Below are positions 1-9,420 of a DNA stretch of 62,605 nt, one piece after another. The DNA comes from Acidimicrobiales bacterium (GTDB lineage Bacteria; Actinomycetota; Acidimicrobiia; Acidimicrobiales; Iamiaceae): NCBI GenBank assembly GCA_030448105.1, contig JAUJNP010000017.1, positions 1 through 62,605 of the forward strand, read 5' to 3'. The notes below the pieces were generated by a model, which saw only the letters and a list, made by a program, of their open reading frames with translations, was not told the origin of the DNA and searched no databases. The position numbers and the translations under genes are program-made. Every line of letters begins with the position of its first letter. The first letter of the stretch is position 1.

Positions 1-1288
1 CGCGGCTGTCGAAGGTGCGCTGGTAGCGGGTGTCGGCCGCAGTGGTGAGGGCCACCAGTCGCCCGTCCTCGTCGTGGGTGTAGACCGCTCCCGGCCCACC
101 CTCGGTGTCCTGCACCACCGTGCGCCGACCGGCCAGGTAGTGGAACGTGACCTCCCGGCCGAAGGGGTTGAGCTGGGCCACCACCCGGTCCTCACCGTCG
201 TAGCGGTTCTCGCACAGGCGCACGCCGTCGGCGTCGGTGATGGTGAGGATGCGGCCCCGGTCGTCGGTGTCGTAGCTCACGTCGCCTGCCGGCCGAGCCA
301 CGCCGGCGAGGTCGCCGTCTTCGTCGTAGCGGTAGGCGACGCCGCGGCCGTCGCTGGCCTGAACCCGGCTGATCCGGTCGTGCTCCCAGGAGATGGTCAG
401 GGCGCGCCCCGCGTCGTGGGCGACCTGCACCAGGTGGGACCCGTCGTAGGCGAAGGCGGTGGTGCCCGACGCGGGGTCGTCGATGGAGGTGAGTTGCCCG
501 TCGGCGTCGAAGTGCCAGCGCTGGGCGGCGTAGGTGGGCGAGCGCAGGTCCCACACCAGGGCCAGGCCGTCGCCGTCGGCCTCCACCACCGCGTCGAGCC
601 CGTGGGCCCGCCACTCATCGAGCCCTGGGTCGAGGGCGATGTCGACCTGCTGGCCGTCGGGACCGGTGTAGGAGGCGGGGCCTTCGCCTTCGCCGTCGCT
701 CCCCTTGAGGCGGACCTCGGCCCACGTGAACCAGCCTCGGCCCAGGGCCCCCTGGCGGAGGCCCGAGGAGTAGACCCGGCGCCAACCGAGCGCCCACAGT
801 CGGGGAGGCATGGCCAGGTCGGTCGCGTCGTCGACCAGGAAGCCCGAGCCGGTGCAGACCGGGTCGTCGACGAAGCCCGATGTGCGGGGGACGGCGCCCA
901 GGCTGGGGTCGGGCACCGAAGCCGGTGGTTGGGCCTGCTCCAGGCCGGCGGGATCGAGGCCCCGGTTGGTGGCGGCGGCGGCGTAGCCGGTGTTGATGGC
1001 TCCGTTGGAAGCGGTGACCTTGCCGCTCCCGTCGCCCGTGTCGGCGGCCTCGAAGGCCTCCTTCACGCAGGTGACGAACACCTCGTTGGTCTGCTGGGTG
1101 CGGACCATGGTGGGCAGGGCGCCGTCCATGAGGCCGGGGTTGGCCACCGGGATCGACCCGCTGGCCTGGAAGTCGTCGTAGCTGGCCCGCAACGAGGTGA
1201 TGTCGGACTCGAGGGTGCGGCGGGCCTGCTTCCCGTTGGTGACGAACTTCGCCAGGTTCTCGGGGCGGGCCGATGATGTACCAGGCAT
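1..1288 (-). CDS. RHS/YD-repeat polymorphic-toxin-like protein (3' end missing)
   Basis: An uninterrupted minus-strand frame begins at ATG 1288 (GGAG about 8 nt upstream) and leaves the window after 429 codons without a stop. Residues 1-110 are a polar helical region without a signal peptide. Residues 143-186 resemble the DUF6531 domain that opens many RHS toxins (DPVCTGSGFLVDDATDL, then WALGWRRVYSSG and LGRGW). From about residue 230 onward there are YD-type repeats (AYDGSHLVQVAHDAG, YRYDEDGDLAGV, YDTDDRGRILTITDADG). In this family a variable C-terminal toxin domain follows the repeats; that part lies outside the window. The divergent neighbour is WXG100-like, which suggests export by an ESX/type VII-like system. 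The RHS assignment is firm. The toxin role is inferred. Confidence 0.85.
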   Translation of the reverse strand, partial: MPGTSSARPENLAKFVTNGKQARRTLESDITSLRASYDDFQASGSIPVANPGLMDGALPTMVRTQQTNEVFVTCVKEAFEAADTGDGSGKVTASNGAINTGYAAAATNRGLDPAGLEQAQPPASVPDPSLGAVPRTSGFVDDPVCTGSGFLVDDATDLAMPPRLWALGWRRVYSSGLRQGALGRGWFTWAEVRLKGSDGEGEGPASYTGPDGQQVDIALDPGLDEWRAHGLDAVVEADGDGLALVWDLRSPTYAAQRWHFDADGQLTSIDDPASGTTAFAYDGSHLVQVAHDAGRALTISWEHDRISRVQASDGRGVAYRYDEDGDLAGVARPAGDVSYDTDDRGRILTITDADGVRLCENRYDGEDRVVAQLNPFGREVTFHYLAGRRTVVQDTEGGPGAVYTHDEDGRLVALTTAADTRYQRTFDSR

Positions 1289-1318
1289 GAGAGGAGTCTC
1301 CGTGGCATTCCGTGTCGG

Positions 1319-1352
1319 TTGGAGTGCTTTGAAGAACTTTGATTATCTTCCC
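1319..1352. promoter_or_regulatory. AT-rich divergent intergenic patch
   Basis: The 128-bp gap between the divergent RHS and WXG100-like genes contains the only clearly AT-rich patch nearby (TTGAAGAACTTTGATTATC around 1329-1347) in otherwise very GC-rich DNA. Its position suits promoters for both genes. I cannot assign convincing -35/-10 pairs with standard spacing. Confidence 0.35.
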
Positions 1353-1416
1353 ATACGCGTGTGACCGCAACCCTCGCCGGGTAGCACCCGCCCGGCACAT
1401 CCCCCAGGAGGCCGCC

Positions 1417-1887
1417 ATGGGCTACGGCAGCACCACCGCAGCGAGCGCCGACGTCAAGTTCAACTTCGAGCTGGCCCTGCGAGCCGCCCGCGACCTTCAC
1501 GCCCTCTCGCGGCGGGTGACGTCGGGTCAGCAGGCCCGGGCCGATGCCGCGGGACTGGCCCGTCCCGACTGGGAGGGCCCCAAGCGCGACAGCTTCGACA
1601 CCAAGGTGCGCAACGAGGACACCACCGCCACCAACGTCGCCGAGGGCCTGGTCGCCCTGGCCAACGCCTTCGCGTCGCAGTGGGCCAAGGCCCGCGGCGA
1701 GCAGGACCGCATCAACTTCGCCCGCTACGTCGACAAGGAGGTCAACGACGACAGCTGGGGCGAGAACGCGGTCGAGTACTTCTCCGGCGAGGACGACTAC
1801 GGCTCGCCCCCCGGGGACCCTCCGGTCCCGTCGGCCCCCGGCTACGCCGCCACCCGCCAGCCCATGTACCCGGAGTTCGGGCCGTAG
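1417..1887 (+). CDS. WXG100/Esx-like small protein
   Basis: This 156-residue protein starts at ATG 1417 behind a strong AGGAGG (1406-1411, 5 nt spacing), not at an in-frame ATG 26 codons upstream. It is mostly helical and has a Trp-Glu-Gly turn at residues 52-54 between two predicted helices, the layout of WXG100 (Esx) proteins. It is longer than the usual 100 residues and ends in a Pro/Gly/Tyr-rich tail (residues 124-156). It lies head-to-head with the RHS gene, so it may be a secretion partner or targeting helper for that effector. No secretion ATPase is visible in the window. The family call rests on the motif and context only. Confidence 0.65.
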   Translation: MGYGSTTAASADVKFNFELALRAARDLHALSRRVTSGQQARADAAGLARPDWEGPKRDSFDTKVRNEDTTATNVAEGLVALANAFASQWAKARGEQDRINFARYVDKEVNDDSWGENAVEYFSGEDDYGSPPGDPPVPSAPGYAATRQPMYPEFGP

Positions 1888-1900
1888 CCGGGCAGCCGAC

Positions 1901-2347
1901 CTACACCCGGCGGCGGGCCTGGATCACGAAGCCGCCGAGGGCGAAGGCGAGCAGGGCGGCCGCCGGCAGCAGCAGCCACGTGCCGAGCAGGAGGCCGTTG
2001 CCGACGAGCACCAGGGCCAGGCCCACGGCGAACGGCCAGACGCTGGCGGCGGGAAACCAGGGCTCGGCAGCCGCGCCACCGTGGCCGGGCTCGGCGTCGT
2101 CCACCGAAGTGCCCGGTGCCGGCTTCTTCCAGCCCACGTAGGCGCCGATGGTGAACATCAGCCCGCTGGTGAGGGCCAGCATGGTGGTGCCCGCCCACTC
2201 GTAGGTGAGGAACCCGTAGAGGATCGAGAGGCCGGTGAGGAAGACGCCGAGGCCGGCGAAGATGCGGGCCTGGATGTCGAACCCCGGGCTGTCGTCCTCC
2301 CGGCCCAGGTCGTCGCGGTCGCGGTCGTCGGGGCTGGTCACGCTCAT
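1901..2347 (-). CDS. ctaF: Cytochrome c oxidase subunit IV (CtaF-like)
   Basis: This 148-residue membrane protein corresponds to the small actinobacterial oxidase subunit IV that packs against subunits I and II. A charged cytoplasmic N-terminus (residues 1-22) is followed by paired hydrophobic segments near residues 28-70, a polar loop with Asp/Glu/Gly, and a second hydrophobic pair near 100-140 ending in RRR. Its ATG overlaps the stop of the oxidase subunit I gene by 4 nt (ATGA), so the genes are translationally coupled. It converges with the WXG100-like gene with only 13 bp between stops. Confidence 0.8.
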   Translation of the reverse strand: MSVTSPDDRDRDDLGREDDSPGFDIQARIFAGLGVFLTGLSILYGFLTYEWAGTTMLALTSGLMFTIGAYVGWKKPAPGTSVDDAEPGHGGAAAEPWFPAASVWPFAVGLALVLVGNGLLLGTWLLLPAAALLAFALGGFVIQARRRV

Positions 2348-4002
2348 GTCGAACGGCCGTCGGGGCCGACCGGGTGGTTGAGGTCCCACACCGGACGGTT
2401 CGACCGGATGGGCGGCAGCTCGTCGAAGTTGTGGGCGGGAGGCGGCGAGGAGGTGGCCCACTCCAGGGTCTGGCCGCCCCACGGGTCGTCGCCGGCGGGC
2501 TCGCCCCGCCGCCAGGTGCGGTACACGTTCCACAGGAACGGCAGGGTGCTGAGCCCCAGCAGCCCGGCGCCGAGGCTGGAGATGCGGTTCAGGGTGGTGA
2601 AGCCGTCCGCCGGCAGGTAGTCGGCCACCCGGCGGGGCATCCCGTCGAGGCCGAGCTGGTGCTGTACGAGGAACGTGAGGTTGAACCCGACGAACATCAG
2701 CCAGAACTGGACCTTGCCCCATCCCTCGTGCAGGCGGAGACCGGTGAACTTCGGGAACCAGTAGTAGAGGCCGCCGAACAGGGCGAAGGAGATCCCGCCG
2801 AAGAGGATGTAGTGCATGTGGGCCACCACGAAGTACGAGTCGTGGAGGTGGAAGTCGAGGGGCGGCGAGGCGAGGATCACGCCGGTCAGTCCCCCGAGGA
2901 GGAACTGGAGGAGGAAGCCGACGCAGAACAGCATCGGCGTGTGGAAGGTGATCCGGCCCTTCCACATGGTGCCGATCCAGTTGAAGAACTTCACCCCCGT
3001 GGGCACGGCGATCAGGTAGGAGAGACCGCTGAAGAAGCCCACCTCCACCGCCCCCGTGGTGAACATGTGATGGGCCCACACGCCCACCGAGTAGGCGGCG
3101 ATGGCGAGGGTGGCGAGGACGAGCCCCTTGTACCCGAAGATGGGCCGCCAGGAGAACACGGCCAGCACCTCGGTGACCACGCCGAAGAACGGCAGTGCGG
3201 CGATGTAGACCTCGGGGTGCCCGAAGAACCAGAACAGGTGCTGCCACAAGATCGGCTTGCCTCCGGCGGCGGCGTCGAACACGTGGGCGCCCAGGTGGCG
3301 GTCGGCCAGCAGCATGAGGCAGGCGGCGGTGAGCACCGGGAAGGCCAGCAGCACCAGCACGCTGGTCACGAGCATGTTCCAGGTGAAGATCGGCATGCGG
3401 AACATCGACATCCCGGGTGCCCGCATGGCCGACACGGTGGACACGATGTTGACCGCGCTCAGGACGCTGGACAGGCCGGTGAGCACGATGGCGATCAGCC
3501 ACAGGTCGGCGCCCACCGAGGGGGTGCGGATCGAGTCCGACAGGGGGGTGTAGCCGGTCCAACCGAAGCTGGCCGGGCCCTCCCGGGTGAGGAACCCGGC
3601 CACCATGGTGAGCCCGCCGAACAGGTAGATCCAGTAGCTGAGGGCGTTGAGCCGGGGGAAGGCCATCTCCCGGGCGCCGATGTGGAGGGGCACCAGGTAG
3701 TTGGCCAGGCCGAACACGAACGGCACGATGAACAGGTACATCATCACGCTGCCGTGCATGGTGAAGACCTGGTTGTAGGCCCCCGGGGTGACGAACTGGC
3801 TGCCCGGGCTGTAGAGCTCGGCCCGCACCACCAGGGCCAGCACGCCCCCGAACAGGTAGAACACGAACCCGGTGGCCATGTAGCTGAGACCGATGCGCTT
3901 GTGGTCGGTGGTGGTGAGCCACGCCAGCAGCCCGGTGCCCTGGGTGGCCGCCGGCGGAGGGGCGTCGCCGTGGGCCGCGGGCCGCTCGTCGAGGAGGGTC
4001 AT
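2344..4002 (-). CDS. ctaD: Cytochrome c oxidase subunit I
   Basis: This is the catalytic heme-copper oxidase subunit I (552 residues, normal length), an integral membrane protein that reduces oxygen at the heme a3-CuB centre and pumps protons. Visible signatures include TDHKRIG near the N-terminus, TMHGSVMMY, the HPEVY CuB/tyrosine cross-link motif, WAHHMFTTG with the two CuB histidines, and [12 protein letters not shown] with heme ligands. About twelve hydrophobic segments are evident. Its start overlaps the subunit II stop (ATGA) and its own stop overlaps ctaF. No subunit III gene is present nearby. Confidence 0.97.
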   Translation of the reverse strand: MTLLDERPAAHGDAPPPAATQGTGLLAWLTTTDHKRIGLSYMATGFVFYLFGGVLALVVRAELYSPGSQFVTPGAYNQVFTMHGSVMMYLFIVPFVFGLANYLVPLHIGAREMAFPRLNALSYWIYLFGGLTMVAGFLTREGPASFGWTGYTPLSDSIRTPSVGADLWLIAIVLTGLSSVLSAVNIVSTVSAMRAPGMSMFRMPIFTWNMLVTSVLVLLAFPVLTAACLMLLADRHLGAHVFDAAAGGKPILWQHLFWFFGHPEVYIAALPFFGVVTEVLAVFSWRPIFGYKGLVLATLAIAAYSVGVWAHHMFTTGAVEVGFFSGLSYLIAVPTGVKFFNWIGTMWKGRITFHTPMLFCVGFLLQFLLGGLTGVILASPPLDFHLHDSYFVVAHMHYILFGGISFALFGGLYYWFPKFTGLRLHEGWGKVQFWLMFVGFNLTFLVQHQLGLDGMPRRVADYLPADGFTTLNRISSLGAGLLGLSTLPFLWNVYRTWRRGEPAGDDPWGGQTLEWATSSPPPAHNFDELPPIRSNRPVWDLNHPVGPDGRST

Positions 4003-4739
4003 GAGTTCGCCTTCTGGTCGGCCAGCCAGCGCTCGTACTGGGCGGGCGGCACCACCCGAACCGAGAAGTTCATCCGCCAGTGGTCGAGCCCGCAGAACTC
4101 GGCGCAGCGGCCGACGTAGGTGCCCGCCTCGGTGGTGTCGACGGTCATGGTGTTGCGCAGCCCGGGGATGAGATCCTTCTTGGCGAGAAACCGGGGCACC
4201 CAGAACGAGTGGGCCACGTCGGTGGCCCGCAGCTCGAAGCGCACCCGCTGCCCCAGGGGCAGCACCATCTCGGGCGGTTCACCCACGCTCTCACCGGTGA
4301 CGGTGATGCCCTCGGCGGGATAGCGGAACTGCCATTGCCACTGGAAGCCGATCACCTCGACGGTGACGTCGGGCGGCCCGGGGTTTCGGGTGACGGCCCG
4401 CTCGGTGCGCAGGGTGAAGAAGAACAGGGCGGCCACGATGGCCACCGGCACCACCGTGTAGAGGATCTCGATGGGGATGTTGTACGGGTTCTGGCTGGGC
4501 ACGGTGTCGCTGCGGCGTCGGTAGCGGAGCAGCGCCCAACCGATGAGGCCCCACACCAACAGCCCCACCGCCAGCGCGGCGACCACCGAGCCCCGCCACA
4601 GGGACTGGATCGAGCTCCCCTCCTGGGTCACCGGGTCCGGCTCCCCGAACCCTCCCGAGCACGCCGCCAGCGCCACGGCGACCGCCGCCGCAGCCAAGCC
4701 GAGGCGGCGACGGCGGAACGCGGGGCAAGGCAGGGCCAT
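3999..4739 (-). CDS. ctaC: Cytochrome c oxidase subunit II
   Basis: This 246-residue subunit carries the CuA electron-entry site. An N-terminal lipoprotein signal has the lipobox LAAC (Cys27). Two transmembrane helices follow (near residues 48-71 and 91-110). The periplasmic cupredoxin domain contains GFQWQWQF, the aromatic electron-entry segment, and the CuA ligand motif [14 protein letters not shown] near the C-terminus. There is no fused cytochrome c domain. It is first of three overlapping oxidase genes (ctaC-ctaD-ctaF), so an operon promoter should lie in 4740-4786. Confidence 0.96.
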   Translation of the reverse strand: MALPCPAFRRRRLGLAAAAVAVALAACSGGFGEPDPVTQEGSSIQSLWRGSVVAALAVGLLVWGLIGWALLRYRRRSDTVPSQNPYNIPIEILYTVVPVAIVAALFFFTLRTERAVTRNPGPPDVTVEVIGFQWQWQFRYPAEGITVTGESVGEPPEMVLPLGQRVRFELRATDVAHSFWVPRFLAKKDLIPGLRNTMTVDTTEAGTYVGRCAEFCGLDHWRMNFSVRVVPPAQYERWLADQKANS

Positions 4740-4785
4740 CCGCCCGGAACCTACCCCCGCTCCCTGCCCGACCGCCCCTCAGAAG

Positions 4786-4843
4786 GCTGCGCAGTCCGCC
4801 AGGCGTAGCAGCGCCCAGCGTGACACCCAGATGGGCGAAGCCC
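4786..4843 (-). repeat. Copy A of dispersed 55-nt repeat
   Basis: Read on the minus strand, this segment matches the repeat found at 41930-41987 and three times at 44232-44480. It has CTTCGCCCATCTGG, then TGTCACGCTGGGCGCTGCT, then CGCCTGGCGGACTGCGCAGC. Both ends are palindromic (GGGC-TTC-GCCC and CCGCC/GGCGG-like). It lies between the NUDIX stop and the oxidase operon. Confidence 0.85.
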
Positions 4844-4862
4844 GCTCCGCCGGAGGCGGAGC
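4844..4862 (-). terminator. Hairpin after NUDIX gene
   Basis: A perfect 8-bp stem GCTCCGCC / GGCGGAGC with loop GGA starts 3 nt after the NUDIX stop codon. No U-run follows, so termination strength is uncertain. It abuts repeat copy A and may be part of that element. Confidence 0.5.
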
Positions 4863-4865
4863 CAA

Positions 4866-5375
4866 TTAATCGTGGTCGAGGTCGCCGCGGCCGAGGGTGC
4901 CGGTGACCAGGCCCAGGAGTTGGCGGAGCATGGCCGCCGTCGCGCCCCACACCGTGTCGCCCACCAACTCGAAGAACACGATGGGCCGCTCCTCGGGGCC
5001 TATGGGCCAGCGTTCCTCCCGGAAGACCTCGGGCATGAGCAGCTCGGACAGGGCGACGAGGAGCACCGCGTCCACCTCTGAGGGGTTGGGGCGCAGCTCG
5101 GGCCGCCCGCGGAGGGCGCCGACGTAGGGGACGATGAAGGAACGACTGCTGATGGTGGAGAGGTGGTCGAGCTCGCCGATCACCTCCACCGAGGCCGGGT
5201 CGAGGCCGATCTCCTCCTCGGTCTCCCGCAGGGCGGTGGCCACCAGGTCGGCGTCGGCCGGGTCGTGGCCACCGCCCGGGAAGCTGACCTCGCCCTGGTG
5301 GGACCGGAGATGGCCGGAGCGGCGGGTGAGGACCACCCACGCCTCGCCCTCGTGGTCGAAGAGGGGCGCCAGCAC
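4866..5375 (-). CDS. NUDIX hydrolase, CoA pyrophosphatase-like
   Basis: The protein (169 residues from GTG 5375) carries the CoA-diphosphatase variant of the NUDIX box: RRSGHLRSHQGEVSFPGG precedes the helix ALRETEEEIGL that supplies metal ligands. Family members split CoA into phosphopantetheine and 3',5'-ADP. The first box glutamate position reads Asp/Ala-rich (GGGHDPADADL), as in other CoA pyrophosphatases. The open frame continues upstream of GTG 5375 with plausible family-like sequence (SLADVRRALAEAG near 5465-5425) but no usable start codon. The true N-terminus may therefore lie in another frame, joined by a one-base error near 5463. Substrate is inferred from motif similarity. Confidence 0.8.
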   Translation of the reverse strand: MLAPLFDHEGEAWVVLTRRSGHLRSHQGEVSFPGGGHDPADADLVATALRETEEEIGLDPASVEVIGELDHLSTISSRSFIVPYVGALRGRPELRPNPSEVDAVLLVALSELLMPEVFREERWPIGPEERPIVFFELVGDTVWGATAAMLRQLLGLVTGTLGRGDLDHD

Positions 5376-5574
5376 GGCCGAGGAGCGCGCTGTCGAGGCC
5401 TCTGTGGGGCAGGGTCGGGCGGGACCGGCCTCGGCCAGGGCGCGACGGACATCGGCGAGGCTGGGACGCCGCCGCTCGACCGAAAGGTGGGCCCACGGTG
5501 CACCGGCCCCGGGACGCGACCGGGCGGGTCGGGGGATCCGCTGCGGGCCGCCCCGCCGAGGCGGAGGCGCCTCC

Positions 5575-5829
5575 TCAGAGGCCAGCGGCCCCCGCCTCCT
5601 GGTCAGCGATGCCGGCCTCCTGGTCAGCGATGCCGGCCTCCTGGTCGGCGGTCGCCTGGTCGGCGGTCGCCTGGTCGGCGGTCGCCTGGTCGGCGGCGAG
5701 GTGCTCGAGCACCTCGCGCAGCCCGCCGGTCTTGAGGTTGCTCAGCACCCGGCCCGGGGGCGTCTCGCCCCGCTCCCACTCCATCCACCAGGCCAGCAGC
5801 TTGGACGGGATGGCAGGCGGGCGCTCCAT
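5575..5829 (-). CDS. Small hypothetical protein with tandem-repeat tail
   Basis: This is an 84-residue protein from ATG 5829. Residues 1-47 look like a genuine compact domain (PSKLLAWWMEWERGETPPGR, then LREVLEHLAA). From residue 48 the sequence is low-complexity: ATADQ three times, then EAGIADQ units, encoded by exact DNA tandem repeats. I do not recognise a function. It sits between the NUDIX and DUF3072 genes on the same strand. The N-terminal half has normal coding character, so I regard it as real, with a variable-length tail. Confidence 0.65.
   Translation of the reverse strand: MERPPAIPSKLLAWWMEWERGETPPGRVLSNLKTGGLREVLEHLAADQATADQATADQATADQEAGIADQEAGIADQEAGAAGL
5594..5697. repeat. Coding tandem repeats (21-mer and 15-mer)
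   Basis: Two exact copies of a 21-mer (5594-5614 and 5615-5635, GCCTCCTGGTCAGCGATGCC plus G) and a partial third grade into three to four copies of a 15-mer (GCCTGGTCGGCGGTC, 5654-5697). Both unit lengths are multiples of three, so copy-number change would keep the 84-residue protein in frame. Confidence 0.9.
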
Positions 5830-5875
5830 GGCCTGGAATGTACCGGCCGGCGCCGAAGGCGCCGCCGCTCAGCCG

Positions 5876-6121
5876 TCAGCGCCCGCGGCCGGTGCGGTCC
5901 TGGAGGGCGTCGATGCGCTTGGATGCTTCGGCCTTGGAGAGCTTGGGGTCGAAGGGCTCGTCCGCCTGGTCGCACAACGTCTTGAGGTAGCTGGCCTGGG
6001 CGCCGGTCATGGGCTCGTCGCCGGTGACCCACTCGTCGGGGTCCTTGTCGACGTTGGAGCCTTCGAGGGACGGGTCGATCTCCGGGGTGCCTGGCTCTGG
6101 GGTTCCTGACTGATCGGTCAT
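5876..6121 (-). CDS. DUF3072-domain protein
   Basis: This 81-residue acidic protein has a disordered N-terminus (residues 1-35, rich in Pro, Glu and Asp). Its C-terminal DUF3072 core reads MTGAQASYLKTLCDQA and LSKAEASKRIDALQ. Such proteins are common in actinobacteria and have no established role. The helix-turn-helix-sized core and SKRID motif resemble small regulatory or SAP-like folds, but I would not infer DNA binding from this. It lies between the repeat-tailed small protein and the ABC permease, all on the minus strand. Confidence 0.8.
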   Translation of the reverse strand: MTDQSGTPEPGTPEIDPSLEGSNVDKDPDEWVTGDEPMTGAQASYLKTLCDQADEPFDPKLSKAEASKRIDALQDRTGRGR

Positions 6122-6156
6122 CCGCCCGGCCTACCCGAACTGTCGTTCGTCAAACC

Positions 6157-6861
6157 TCACGCCGTCCGCCGGTAGCTCCGCACGGCGAGGGGAGCGAAGA
6201 CGGCCACGATGGCGAGCGACCACACCACCGACTGCGGCACGGGGGTGAGGGTGGGACCGCCGATCACGAGGGCCCGCACCGCCTCGACCAGGATGGTGAG
6301 CGGCTGGCGGGCGCTGAAGGTCTGCAGCCACCCGGGCTGGGACTCCAGGGGCACGAACGCCGAGGAGGCGAACACCAGCGGCGCCATCACCGGGAAGGCG
6401 GCGGCCTGGGCGGCCTCGGCGTTGCCCATGGCCAGGCCCACGAAGGCGAACACCCACGACAGGGCGAAGGCGAAGAGCAACAGCAGGGCGAGTGCGGCCA
6501 GCAGGGCAAGCACGTTGGTGTGCACCCGGAACCCGACAGCGAAGCCGACGCCGAGCATCAGGCTGACCACGAACAGGTTGCGCACCAGGTCGGCCACGGT
6601 GCGCCCGGCCAGGACGGCGGAGCGGGCCATGGGCAGGGAGCGGAACCGCTCGATCAGGCCCTTGCCCAGGTCCTCGGCCAGGCCCGCGCCGGTCTGGATC
6701 GACCCGAAGGCGATGGTCTGGGCGAAGATGCCGGGCATGAGGAAGTCGACGTAGCGCACACCGGGGACCCGGATGGCGCCGCCGAAGGCGTAGCGGAACA
6801 TGAGCACGAACAGCACCGGCTGGATGGTGCTGAACACGAGCACCTGGGGCACGCGGCGCAT
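6157..6861 (-). CDS. ABC-2 type transporter permease, 5' end disrupted
   Basis: At least 234 residues of a DrrB-type ABC-2 permease with six hydrophobic segments are present. The hallmark near the N-terminus is FSTIQPVLFVLMFRYAFGG, followed by LMPGIFAQTIAF and GLIERFRSLPM (the ABC-2 signature loop). Family-like sequence continues upstream of the first available ATG (6861) through TPVAGRNLTAM, so the real start is missing. The upstream DNA is occupied by the 5' part of an opposing MarR gene. No ATP-binding partner gene (drrA type) is present, although it normally sits immediately upstream. A deletion or misassembly near 6880-6895 is the simplest reading. Confidence 0.85.
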   Translation of the reverse strand: MRRVPQVLVFSTIQPVLFVLMFRYAFGGAIRVPGVRYVDFLMPGIFAQTIAFGSIQTGAGLAEDLGKGLIERFRSLPMARSAVLAGRTVADLVRNLFVVSLMLGVGFAVGFRVHTNVLALLAALALLLLFAFALSWVFAFVGLAMGNAEAAQAAAFPVMAPLVFASSAFVPLESQPGWLQTFSARQPLTILVEAVRALVIGGPTLTPVPQSVVWSLAIVAVFAPLAVRSYRRTA

Positions 6862-6890
6862 GGCCGTGAGGTTGCGCCCGGCGACGGGCG

Positions 6891-7292
6891 TGGGCCGCCA
6901 TCGCCGACCTCTTCTTCGGCGACGAGGGCCACGACCGCTTCCACGCCGCCGGCGACGCCGTCGAACTCAGCCCTCCGGCCCTGAAAGCGCTCCTGTCGCT
7001 CGACCCGGTTGAGGCGAAGCGGATGCGGGTGCTGGCCGGGCAGTGGCGCTGCGACGCCTCGTGGGTGACCTCCCTCATCGACACCCTGGAGGCGCGGGGT
7101 TTCGTCGAGCGGCGCATCCTGCCGGCCGATCGACGGGTGAAGACCATCGTGCTCACCGACGCCGGGGCCAAGGCCAAGGAGCGGGCCCTTGATCGCCTCC
7201 ACCAGCCGCCCGCGGCAATGGCCGCCCTCACCGCCACCGAGCAGCGCCAGCTCCGGGACCTGCTCCGCAAGGTGGCCGAACGCCCTAGCTGA
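6891..7292 (+). CDS. MarR-family transcriptional regulator, 5' end missing
   Basis: The frame ending at 7292 encodes a MarR winged-helix protein. From codon 6891 it reads WAAIADLFFGDEGHDRFHAA, then LSPPALKALLSLDP, the recognition-helix region CDASWVTSLIDTLEARGFVE and the wing RRILPADRRVKTIVLTDAG. The first in-frame start codon is ATG 7023, in the middle of the DNA-binding domain. An in-frame stop lies at 6867-6869, and no start separates it from 6891. The N-terminus therefore appears lost at the same junction that removes the permease start. In intact relatives a MarR gene often lies divergent from the ABC genes it represses. Start marked here is the first family-like codon, not a start codon. 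Confidence 0.75.
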   Translation, partial: WAAIADLFFGDEGHDRFHAAGDAVELSPPALKALLSLDPVEAKRMRVLAGQWRCDASWVTSLIDTLEARGFVERRILPADRRVKTIVLTDAGAKAKERALDRLHQPPAAMAALTATEQRQLRDLLRKVAERPS

Positions 7293-7298
7293 ACGCGA

Positions 7299-7326
7299 CA
7301 TGGACCGCCCCGGAGGGCGGTCCATG
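7299..7326. terminator. Bidirectional terminator hairpin between MarR and groEL
   Basis: A 12-bp perfect stem (CATGGACCGCCC / GGGCGGTCCATG) closes on the tetraloop CGGA. It begins 7 nt after the MarR stop and lies 27 nt beyond the groEL stop on the other strand, so it can serve both convergent genes. Confidence 0.75.
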
Positions 7327-7352
7327 CGCTACGTCGGAGGGGCGAGGGCGTC

Positions 7353-9301
<1,949 letters not shown>

Positions 9302-9335
9302 TCGCGCCTCCGTGGGGCGTGGGCTTCTTCGGGCT

Positions 9336-9362
9336 TTAGCACTCTCGATGTGCGAGTGCTAA
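9336..9362 (-). promoter_or_regulatory. CIRCE operator (HrcA-binding site)
   Basis: The inverted repeat TTAGCACTC-N9-GAGTGCTAA is a perfect match to the CIRCE consensus. It lies immediately downstream of the predicted groES -10 box and within the leader, the usual arrangement for HrcA repression. Confidence 0.97.
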
Positions 9363-9390
9363 AGGTAGACGAGGACTCCCGAACCCGCAA
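9362..9390 (-). promoter_or_regulatory. Predicted sigma-A-type groES promoter
   Basis: On the minus strand TTGCGG (9385-9390) and TACCTT (9362-9367) are separated by exactly 17 nt. The -10 box adjoins the CIRCE element, so bound HrcA would block initiation. Confidence 0.75.
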
Positions 9391-9420
9391 CCGTGGTGTG
9401 CCGGTTGGGCGCGGCCGGCC

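Noticed and set aside
74..1276. Plus-strand open frame of about 400 codons opposite the RHS gene
   Set aside because: Composition is Gly/Val/Ala/His-rich with no family similarity; the minus frame shows RHS/YD repeats.
2374..4119. Plus-strand open frame of about 580 codons opposite the oxidase genes
   Set aside because: It is the complement of ctaD and ctaC, which have all catalytic motifs.
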